NCBI GenBank assembly: GCA_964541595.1
Contig: CAZIRO010000184.1
Span: 1-5,364 of the forward strand
Length of the DNA: 5,364 nt
DNA from: CAZIRO01 sp964541595
Lineage (GTDB): Bacteria; Acidobacteriota; HRBIN11
Direction: 5' to 3'
The translations under genes were made by a program, and so were the position numbers. Below are positions 1-5,364 of this stretch, in pieces. Each line of letters begins with the position of its first letter. Position 1 is the first letter of the stretch. The notes below the pieces were generated by a model. The model ran no database searches. It was not told the origin of the DNA and was given only the letters and a program-made list of their open reading frames with translations.

Positions 1-2518
1 GTTCTGCCGTTTCAGCGATCCGGGTATCCAGTTCCTCCATTTGCGCGCGGATTCGATCGATCTCGGTCTGAACGGCACGGACTTCGGTACCGGCCCGTTC
101 CACCTGCTGATGCAATTCACCCAGCCGCCGCTGGATGTGCATTCGCTCGCCTTCCATACGATCGCGTTGTTGCAACCATACGGACCGTTTTTGTTCCAGG
201 TCCCGAATGCGTTCCCGGATCGTTTGCAATTGTTCCATCCGTTCGGTTTCACGATGCGCAAGTGCCTGGCTGCGGTCAGCGATTTCCCTGACGCGCGTGT
301 TCAACCCGTGCATCTCCTGGCGGGTGTGTTCCAGACGCTGAGTGAGTTGCCGGATCTCTCGCTCCACCTGCTGCAGGGCTGCCGTCTGTTGCTGCATGCG
401 GTGCTCGAGATGCTGCCGTTCCTGTTGAACCGTACGGTGTGTCTCGCGCAGCTGGTGCAGGATGGTGTTGACTTCCCGGATGTTCTGGCGAAGGGTTTCA
501 TACTGCTGGCGTAGCTGTTCCCGACGGGTATGTAAAGTCCGCAGCGTATGCTGCAGGCGAACGAAACGTTCAGTTTTGGCCGACGGTGCAGCGTGAACCG
601 TCCACATCAGCGGCCAGCGTGTTGCAGAACCGTCCGGTGTGATCCCCGTACCGGTATGCGGCGTGGAGCATACCGGTACGGCCGCCAGACATTCTGCCCA
701 CCATGTTGGGGCCGGATCCGGCGACGGTAAAGATCGCGCGTGCTTTCGAAAATAACGGACCAGTGCGTCCGCGATCCAGATCCGCGTGGGCGGCACATCG
801 TGCTGCTGCAGAATACCTGAAAACGCGTGTGCCGCATCCGTATCCTGTGCGATCCAGTCGTCGATCCACGGAGAGACCCACCGCAGCGTTCGTTCGTCCC
901 GGGCCTGTGTACGCAGTATGTCCCGGATGCGGACCACACGGTCGGAGAGATTTGCGCGGTGCATGGCCGCACGGATTGACGTCAGCACGTCGGGTGACCA
1001 CGGATCGAGTTCATGCAGTGCAAGCACAATCGTATCGATTTCCCTTTCGGTCGCGGTCAGTGTGGCCTGCAGTTCGGCGATTTCTGTTTGCATTTGTTGC
1101 AGCGTGCGTGTTTGTTCGGCGATCTGCTGTTCCAGATCGTTTTCCCGGTCGCGGATTTCAGCGAGATCGTGTTGCATGCGATCGATGGCGTCCCGGATCT
1201 GTCCCTGTCGCTGGCGCGTTCTGTGCAACGTTTCGGTGAGTTCCCGGATCCGTTCCGTACGCGCTGCGATCCATTCCTGCAGTTCTCGTTCCTGTTCCGA
1301 CCAGTACGCCCGCTGGTTGCGATACTCCCGCACCTCCGCTTCCAGTGCCGCCTGTTGCCGATAGAGTTTCTGCAATTCTTCCTGCAATTGCGCCAGCGCT
1401 TCCTGGTGTTGCGCCCATTCCAGTTCTTTTTCCGTATGCGCTGTTGCCAGTGCGCTGAGTGTATCCCGTGCTGTATGCCATTCGTTTTGAAGCGTATGCA
1501 GACGTTCGTTCAGATGCCGGCGTTGTTCCTCAAGCATACGACGCCGGGTGTGTAACTGTTCGTGTTCCCGTTCAAGCTCCTGCACGCGATGCTGAAGATC
1601 CGCGAGGACTGTTTCCAGTTGTGTGCGTGTGGCATTCAGTGTACGTAATTCCGCCCGGCACCGGTCCCGTTCATGGGCGAGGGATTCCAGACGTTGCCAT
1701 TCCTCCTGATGGCGTGTTTGCAGCGTCAGACGCTGTCGATCGAGCGGGTTCAGACGTCGTCGTTCCGTACGAATGGCCGTGCGCAGTTCGGTACCGGTAC
1801 GTTGTAGGTTCCGGGCAGTCTCGGCCATCCGGCGCATTTGCAGGTGCTGCACACGTTGTTGCAGATCCAGATACTTCTGGGTCCGGCGGGCCTGTTTCCG
1901 CAGATGTTCCCACTGCAGTTCGACTTCCTGAATGAGGTCATGCAGACGCACCAGATTATGTTGGGTGTCCTCGATCTTTTGCTGTACGGCGGATTTTTTG
2001 CGTTTGTACGCGACGATCCCGGCGAGTTCTTCAATGAACAGACGGCGATCCAGCGGTCGCATCTCGCACAGGTGCATGATGTGCCCCTGGGGAACCACGG
2101 TGTACGTGTGCGGCTGTATCCGCATGTCGCGACACAGTTCAATGATGTCCTTCAGTCGGCATGTCTGTCCATTGATCGCGAATTCGGACTCGCCGGAACG
2201 ATACATCCGGCGCAGAATGTGTACGGGTTCGCCGTGCTGCGAGTCCAGCGGTTCCAGTTCAAGTACGACCTCGGCCATTTGTGACGGGGCGGCATGCGGT
2301 CCCCCGGCGAAAATAAAATCTTCCATTTTCTGTCCGCGCAGTGTGCGGGTACTGCTGCGACCGAACACCCAGAGGACCGCATCGATGAGATTGCTCTTTC
2401 CGGCGCCGTTCGGGCCGATGATGATGGTCAACCCCGGGAGCAGATGCAGCTCCACGGGATCCCGGAAACTTTTGAATCCCGCGATCCGAATCGTTTTCAG
2501 ATACACGGTCGTACGCAT
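1..2518 (-). CDS. smc: Chromosome segregation ATPase SMC, 5' part (C-terminal end lies beyond the window)
   Basis: One uninterrupted frame of 839 codons runs from ATG 2518 off the left edge. SMC proteins form ATP-driven dimers that, with ScpA/ScpB, extrude DNA loops and compact and segregate the chromosome. The head is unmistakable: strand/turn IRIAGFKSF at 11-18, Walker A GPNGAGKS at 35-42, LRGQKMEDFIFAG at 60-72, MAEVVLEL at 81-88, YRSGESEFAING at 106-117, the Q-loop VVPQGH with Q144, and RRLFIEELAGIVAYKRKK around 158-175. A heptad-rich arm follows (about 216-503), then a hinge region (about 505-645) and the start of the returning arm to 839. Bacterial SMCs are typically near 1,150-1,200 residues, so roughly 70 percent is present. 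The ABC signature and Walker B are not visible. The hinge is divergent and the arms nearly lack lysine (see findings). The start is the ATG before VYLKTI. In-frame GTG codons at 2536 and 2533 are alternatives. The family call is very secure; identity as the main chromosomal SMC is inferred. Confidence 0.96.
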   Translation of the reverse strand, partial: MRTTVYLKTIRIAGFKSFRDPVELHLLPGLTIIIGPNGAGKSNLIDAVLWVFGRSSTRTLRGQKMEDFIFAGGPHAAPSQMAEVVLELEPLDSQHGEPVHILRRMYRSGESEFAINGQTCRLKDIIELCRDMRIQPHTYTVVPQGHIMHLCEMRPLDRRLFIEELAGIVAYKRKKSAVQQKIEDTQHNLVRLHDLIQEVELQWEHLRKQARRTQKYLDLQQRVQHLQMRRMAETARNLQRTGTELRTAIRTERRRLNPLDRQRLTLQTRHQEEWQRLESLAHERDRCRAELRTLNATRTQLETVLADLQHRVQELEREHEQLHTRRRMLEEQRRHLNERLHTLQNEWHTARDTLSALATAHTEKELEWAQHQEALAQLQEELQKLYRQQAALEAEVREYRNQRAYWSEQERELQEWIAARTERIRELTETLHRTRQRQGQIRDAIDRMQHDLAEIRDRENDLEQQIAEQTRTLQQMQTEIAELQATLTATEREIDTIVLALHELDPWSPDVLTSIRAAMHRANLSDRVVRIRDILRTQARDERTLRWVSPWIDDWIAQDTDAAHAFSGILQQHDVPPTRIWIADALVRYFRKHARSLPSPDPAPTWWAECLAAVPVCSTPHTGTGITPDGSATRWPLMWTVHAAPSAKTERFVRLQHTLRTLHTRREQLRQQYETLRQNIREVNTILHQLRETHRTVQQERQHLEHRMQQQTAALQQVEREIRQLTQRLEHTRQEMHGLNTRVREIADRSQALAHRETERMEQLQTIRERIRDLEQKRSVWLQQRDRMEGERMHIQRRLGELHQQVERAGTEVRAVQTEIDRIRAQMEELDTRIAETAE
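646..681. repeat. Perfect 14-bp inverted repeat with 8-base loop inside the smc hinge coding sequence
   Basis: The left arm CCGTACCGGTATGC (646-659) and right arm GCATACCGGTACGG (668-681) are exact reverse complements, separated by GGCGTGGA. Each arm also contains the 8-bp palindrome TACCGGTA, at 649-656 and 671-678. In the smc mRNA it would form a strong GC-rich hairpin. It falls in the codons for roughly residues 613-625 (VPVCSTPHTGTG), a part of the hinge that does not look like normal hinge sequence. The unit is 36 bp, a multiple of three, so it does not disturb the frame. No flanking target duplication is visible. Confidence 0.85.
711..722. repeat. 12-bp perfect palindrome GCCGGATCCGGC
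   Basis: This self-complementary 12-mer sits 29 bp to the right of the larger inverted repeat, still within the smc hinge coding region (residues about 599-603, SPDPA). It has no loop, so it is more plausible as a chance product of a CCGGAT-rich sequence or a protein-binding site than as an RNA hairpin. Confidence 0.6.
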
Positions 2519-2624
2519 ATTTGGGAAACGCACCACTAAAACTTCCGTGCCATTCGAATCAACGGTTGGATACTGACAGGATGCGCGACGGATGCGTCTT
2601 CAATCGAACGCACGTATGTTCTGC
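2519..2624. other. Intergenic gap between glycosyltransferase operon and smc
   Basis: This 106-bp stretch is the only non-coding DNA of note in the window. I find no strong stem followed by a T-run on the minus strand, so no intrinsic terminator closes the glycosyltransferase operon here, and no convincing -35/-10 pair for smc. A 7-bp direct repeat GGATGCG occurs at 2579-2585 and 2590-2596, spaced 11 bp apart, about one helical turn. Read-through from the upstream genes into smc is possible; a promoter without a recognisable consensus is equally possible. Confidence 0.6.
2542..2546 (-). promoter_or_regulatory. Possible Shine-Dalgarno site for an upstream GTG start of smc
   Basis: The minus strand reads GGAAG, five bases (TTTTA) before GTG at 2536-2534. 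That GTG is in frame with smc and would add six residues (GTG GTG CGT TTC CCA AAT) before ATG 2518. The bases just before the ATG (TTTCCCAAAT) hold no purine-rich site, so the GTG has the better ribosome-binding context. Against it, SMC proteins usually begin only a few residues before the first LK.I.I.GFKSF strand, and the ATG already gives a slightly long leader. The choice is unresolved. Confidence 0.3.
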
Positions 2625-3875
2625 TTACATCCGGTTTCCTTCGACGGCCGTCGATGCCCCGGAACGGATGACCGTATCGATCACCGCACGATACCGGGCC
2701 AGGACTTTCGGCCAGGTAAAATGTGCCTGCACGTATGCACGTCCCTGCCGCCCAATTGTACGCCGGATGGAGGGATGCTCCAACAGATAGGTCAACATGG
2801 CAGCAAACTCTTCGTAATTGCGGTAATACAATCCCCCATGCGCATGGACAACGTGTTCGCGCAATACGGCGGAATCTTCCCGAACGAGCAACGGCGTACC
2901 GAGACGCAATGACTCCAGCGCGACGATGGACAGGCTTTCATAGAGCGAGGGAATGACCGTAACGGCCGCACCCTTCAGGATGCTCCACTTTTCGCTTTCC
3001 GAAACGAATCCGACATAGACAATATCGGGTTCCGGCGGCAGGTCCATACCGAGGGAACCCATCAGGACGAGGATCGGCGCGGCGCCCCGATCCCGCTTGT
3101 AGCGCAGGTAGAAATCGATCAGTTCATGCACGTTCTTCCCCTCGTCAATACGCCCTGCATAGACAATGTACGGGCGGTCAAACCCCTGTTCCCGGGCAAA
3201 CCGGGTCCCGTCGACTCCGCGCGGAATATGCACACCGATACCGGCAATCCGATAGGGACGCCCGTTCAGGCCGAACCGACGGTCCACCAGACGCGCTTCC
3301 GTGCGTGAATTGAAAATGAACGCCTGCGGGCGCTGGAACACTTCCCGGTAAATCCGGAGCCGCAGCGGGGGTTCATCGTGTGCGGTGGGCACGAGTACGG
3401 CTTTATGGCCGGCGACTTTCAGTCCGAAATATGTTGGATAGTACAGATAGGTGAAAAAAATGAACGCATCGTAATCGTTCAGATGGTCCTCAATGTAGGC
3501 AATCAGGTCGGGGACCACGGGTCCCTGACGATCGAGCCAGCGGAGTTCGTCCCGATCGGTGTGTGTATGGGAAAATATCCAGTCGGAGAAGTCCTGGAAA
3601 TACGCCATGTCCCGTTCTTCAATGGTGGGAAAGCGAATTACAACCACGCCGTTGGACCGTCCGCGTCCCGGTGTGTATTCATTGCGCCACGTGATATAAT
3701 CCTTGGCACAGGTTGTCAGGACTTCGATCTGGTACCAGCGTACGAGACGTTCGGCGACCATTCGACAGAGGTATTCGGAACCACCGGTAATGTCCTGACC
3801 GTACCGTTGAATGACAAATGCGACGCGGGGTCTGGGTTTCGACGTGTTTCCCCGATTGCGACGATTCGCCTTCAT
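2625..3875 (-). CDS. Glycosyltransferase family 4 (GT-B fold), 416 aa
   Basis: This is a cytoplasmic or membrane-associated retaining glycosyltransferase. It should move a sugar from a nucleotide-sugar donor to a growing glycan; donor and acceptor cannot be read from the sequence. The N-terminal Rossmann-like half begins with RVAFVIQRYG (17-26) and carries the glycine-rich acceptor-side loop GGSE (31-34), the EVLTTCAKDY strand (51-60), and a conserved-looking YLYYPTYFGL (143-152) and VPTAHDEPP (162-170). The donor half starts near IVYAGRIDEGKN (237-248), where R242 and K247 fit the usual diphosphate-binding basic pair. It contains the GT4 EX7E motif at E313 and E321 within PSLYESLSIVALESLRLGTP. 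Length is normal for GT4. The N-terminus is basic (KANRRNRGNTSKPRPR) with no signal peptide or membrane segment. The start ATG overlaps the stop of the upstream gene by 4 bp and has a good GGAGG site, so it is probably translated by coupling. It differs in subgroup from the two glycosyltransferases upstream. Confidence 0.93.
   Translation of the reverse strand: MKANRRNRGNTSKPRPRVAFVIQRYGQDITGGSEYLCRMVAERLVRWYQIEVLTTCAKDYITWRNEYTPGRGRSNGVVVIRFPTIEERDMAYFQDFSDWIFSHTHTDRDELRWLDRQGPVVPDLIAYIEDHLNDYDAFIFFTYLYYPTYFGLKVAGHKAVLVPTAHDEPPLRLRIYREVFQRPQAFIFNSRTEARLVDRRFGLNGRPYRIAGIGVHIPRGVDGTRFAREQGFDRPYIVYAGRIDEGKNVHELIDFYLRYKRDRGAAPILVLMGSLGMDLPPEPDIVYVGFVSESEKWSILKGAAVTVIPSLYESLSIVALESLRLGTPLLVREDSAVLREHVVHAHGGLYYRNYEEFAAMLTYLLEHPSIRRTIGRQGRAYVQAHFTWPKVLARYRAVIDTVIRSGASTAVEGNRM
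3872..3875 (-). promoter_or_regulatory. ATGA stop/start overlap coupling two glycosyltransferase genes
   Basis: On the minus strand the bases 3875-3872 read ATGA. ATG starts the 416-residue glycosyltransferase, and TGA (3874-3872) ends the 362-residue one. This arrangement usually means that ribosomes terminating on the first gene restart on the second, giving matched expression. Confidence 0.85.
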
Positions 3876-4960
3876 ACAAGGGCCTCCAGTTGCTGACGCA
3901 AGAAAATGAGATACGGTTCCGGATCAAACTGGGCCAGATGTGTGTGCACCCTTTCCGGATGTTTCGGATCCTGTTCCACCTGTTGAAGGTATTCCGGAAT
4001 CCATTCACTCAGGATGGTAAAATCGCGTGTCGTCACGAGCGCGCCGCCGTGTCCCACGGTTTCCGGTAAGGCTCCTGCGGCGTATGCGATCACCGGTGTG
4101 CCGTAATGCATCGCTTCCAGAACGGGCAGACAGAACCCCTCATGATCACTCAGGGTGATAAACAGTCGGGCATATGTATAAAGACTTGCAAGTTCATGGT
4201 AGGATACCACACCGAGAAATGCGACGTCCTGGGGACTGAGGTGTAATGCCGACCGCAGTTCGTATAACCACTGGACATAGCGGGGTGCATTGTTCCGTTT
4301 GCCGACAATGAGTAAACGCGTCGCCGTGTGATAATATTTTCGCGTCCAGAATACAAGACGAATGAGGTCCTCGATCCGTTTGTTCGGGACAATCCGGCCG
4401 ACGAACAGCCAGTACTCGTAAAACGGATCGAAATACACCTGGTGATACAGTTCGGAGGGCGGTGGGTACCGGTTCCATTCGATGAGAATGGGCATGACGG
4501 ATACCGATGCAAACCCGACCGCCTGCAGTTCGGATGCGTTGAACTGGGAATCGGCAATGGCGAGGTCCACATAGTGCGGCAGATCGACGAGTTCCTGTCG
4601 ACCCGCCCATGCGAGATACGCCAGATCGGGTGCCCAGGGAAGAAAGTATTCCGGTGGCGTGACGTTGTGATAGATCAGTACACGTGGCCCTTCCACCTGT
4701 CGAAAGAACGTGCTCAACGGCGAGGGGAGGGCATAGTGCAGGATCCAGATCGCACCGCGCCAGGTATGCGCCAGTTCGGGTGTCCAGAGCGTGACCTGGT
4801 CAGCGAGTTCCGGATCGGCGTCCAGTGCGACGATATGGCTTTCCCATCCGGTCTGCTGGAAAAACTTGTGCAGTGTACGAATCTGTTGGCCGATTGCGTC
4901 CTCGCAGTGAAATGCCGGAACGAGTTGTACCACACGCTGTACATTGCTGTCCCGGATCAT
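3872..4960 (-). CDS. Glycosyltransferase family 4 (GT-B fold), 362 aa
   Basis: This is a GT-B glycosyltransferase likely to add one sugar during assembly of a cell-surface polysaccharide or glycolipid; the specific linkage cannot be deduced. The N-terminal half runs from VVQLVPAFHCEDAIGQQI (10-27), through a HYALPSPLSTFF segment (75-86), to the motif LIYHNVTPPEYF (95-106) and ADSQFNASEL (136-145), an arrangement I recognise from bacterial GT4 enzymes of this subgroup. The donor half begins with LFVGRIVPNKRIEDLI (185-200), where R189 and K194 are the expected phosphate-binding residues. It contains SDHEGFCLPVLEAM (271-284) with the EX7E pair E274 and E282, followed by GTPVIAYAAGALPETVGHGG (287-306). 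No signal peptide or membrane helix is visible. Its donor half closely resembles the partial gene immediately upstream, so the two are likely tandem paralogues. The start overlaps the upstream stop as ATGA, and the stop overlaps the next start the same way. Confidence 0.93.
   Translation of the reverse strand: MIRDSNVQRVVQLVPAFHCEDAIGQQIRTLHKFFQQTGWESHIVALDADPELADQVTLWTPELAHTWRGAIWILHYALPSPLSTFFRQVEGPRVLIYHNVTPPEYFLPWAPDLAYLAWAGRQELVDLPHYVDLAIADSQFNASELQAVGFASVSVMPILIEWNRYPPPSELYHQVYFDPFYEYWLFVGRIVPNKRIEDLIRLVFWTRKYYHTATRLLIVGKRNNAPRYVQWLYELRSALHLSPQDVAFLGVVSYHELASLYTYARLFITLSDHEGFCLPVLEAMHYGTPVIAYAAGALPETVGHGGALVTTRDFTILSEWIPEYLQQVEQDPKHPERVHTHLAQFDPEPYLIFLRQQLEALV
3883..3887 (-). promoter_or_regulatory. 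Ribosome binding site GGAGG of the 416-aa glycosyltransferase
   Basis: The minus strand carries GGAGG seven bases before ATG 3875, inside the last codons of the upstream gene (Leu-Glu-Ala-Leu-Val). It is the strongest Shine-Dalgarno sequence in the window and supports both the chosen start and the overlapping layout. Confidence 0.8.
4957..4960 (-). promoter_or_regulatory. ATGA stop/start overlap at the first glycosyltransferase junction
   Basis: Minus-strand bases 4960-4957 read ATGA: ATG of the 362-residue gene and TGA of the gene before it. Only a weak GGTGG-type ribosome site precedes it (4972-4968, seven bases from the ATG), so initiation here may depend more on coupling than at the next junction. 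Confidence 0.8.
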
Positions 4961-5364
4961 TCCGCCACCACCGTATGAATGAAACTCAGAAACATGTCGG
5001 CATATGGATACGAACGGTAATACTCTAATGCGGCCTGCTGGTTTTGCAAAATCCGGTCACGGAACCGTTTCTGGGTGAGGATCGTGTGTACACTGTCCGC
5101 AACGATAAACGGGTTCTGCGTGGACAGTACCAGGCCCCCGCCCATGAGCGTGAAGGGAATGGCACCGGCACGGTACGCCACGATCGGGATGTCAAAATAC
5201 ATGGCTTCCAGCAACGGTACGCAGAATCCCTCGTGCTCACTCAACGTAACGAACACGTGTGCAACCCGATACAGCGTAGCGAGTTCGTCCAGGGTGACGT
5301 GACCGGTCAGGATCACGTCCCGCACACGCAAATGCGCAATGAGTTGCAGAAGCATACGTCGATA
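4957..5364 (-). CDS. Glycosyltransferase family 4, C-terminal part only (5' end beyond the window)
   Basis: The frame is open to the right edge, so the true start is not visible; the ATG at 5355 is internal to the domain. The 135 visible residues are the second half of a GT-B donor domain: ILTGHVTLDELATLYRVAHV (18-37), then TLSEHEGFCVPLLEAM (40-55) with the EX7E pair E45 and E53, and PIVAYRAGAIPFTLMGGG (60-77). It matches the 362-residue neighbour closely over this stretch (LSDHEGFCLPVLEAM against LSEHEGFCVPLLEAM), which points to a duplication. Two positions differ from the usual pattern. The glycine common before the P.VAY strand is Asp58, and the acidic residue usual after the AG.IP turn is Phe71. 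The tail is helical and ends in HTVVAE. The gene heads the visible operon and overlaps the next gene by 4 bp. Confidence 0.9.
   Translation of the reverse strand, partial: YRRMLLQLIAHLRVRDVILTGHVTLDELATLYRVAHVFVTLSEHEGFCVPLLEAMYFDIPIVAYRAGAIPFTLMGGGLVLSTQNPFIVADSVHTILTQKRFRDRILQNQQAALEYYRSYPYADMFLSFIHTVVAE

Noticed and set aside
646..681. Reading the hinge hairpin as a Rho-independent terminator or attenuator
   Set aside because: No U-run follows the stem in the smc transcript, and the coding frame continues undisturbed on both sides.
41..1555. Several long plus-strand open frames (for example 41-514, 703-1239, 786-1364, 1013-1555)
   Set aside because: They lie antisense to smc, have low-complexity Cys/Arg/Ser-rich or Leu/Phe/Gln-rich compositions that mirror its coiled-coil codons, and show no recognisable domain or ribosome site.
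2534..2562. Candidate smc promoter on the minus strand: TTGATT (2562-2557) and TTAGTG (2539-2534) with a 17-bp spacer
   Set aside because: The spacing is ideal, but TTAGTG matches the TATAAT consensus at only one or two positions, so it is not supportable as a sigma-70-type promoter.
1838..2576. Plus-strand open frames of 148 and 214 codons opposite the smc head
   Set aside because: They are complementary to the strongly conserved ATPase head, and their translations resemble no protein family. They are open only because of the codon bias of smc.
2586..2600. Short stem GACG-GATG-CGTC in the intergenic gap as a terminator
   Set aside because: It has only 4 bp of stem and no T-run follows on the minus strand.
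3378..4978. Plus-strand open frames of 172 and 216 codons opposite the glycosyltransferases
   Set aside because: They are shadows of the two GT4 genes, whose motifs fix the minus strand as coding.

Overview
This window comes from a bacterial chromosome of moderately high GC (about mid-50s percent by eye). It holds four genes, all on the minus strand, and almost no non-coding DNA. The best phylogenetic clue is a bacterial-type SMC with the GPNGAGKS P-loop and a QG...RR...EE.AGI head segment. The sequence does not allow a confident phylum call.

Reading in the direction of transcription (right to left), the window opens with the C-terminal 135 residues of a GT-B glycosyltransferase (5364-4957). 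A complete 362-residue GT4-type glycosyltransferase follows (4960-3872), then a complete 416-residue GT4-type glycosyltransferase (3875-2625). These three are joined by two identical 4-bp ATGA stop/start overlaps, so they look like one translationally coupled operon for surface or extracellular glycan assembly. The first two are clearly paralogous in their nucleotide-sugar-binding half. The third belongs to a different GT4 subgroup.

After a 106-bp gap with no convincing promoter or terminator, a large SMC gene starts at 2518 and runs off the left edge at base 1. It is open for 839 codons: N-terminal ATPase head (about 1-215), first coiled-coil arm (about 216-503), hinge region (about 505-645) and the start of the returning arm (646-839). 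The C-terminal head with the ABC signature and Walker B lies outside the window.

The main oddities are in the SMC gene. Its hinge is compact and lacks the conserved glycine motifs. A perfect 14-bp inverted repeat with an 8-base loop (646-681) lies inside the hinge coding sequence and is exactly 12 codons long. The coiled-coil arms use arginine almost to the exclusion of lysine (about 80 Arg against 4 Lys). I see no RNA gene, CRISPR array, transposase or defence gene. Apart from the SMC hinge, this looks like an ordinary cell-envelope glycan and chromosome-maintenance region.
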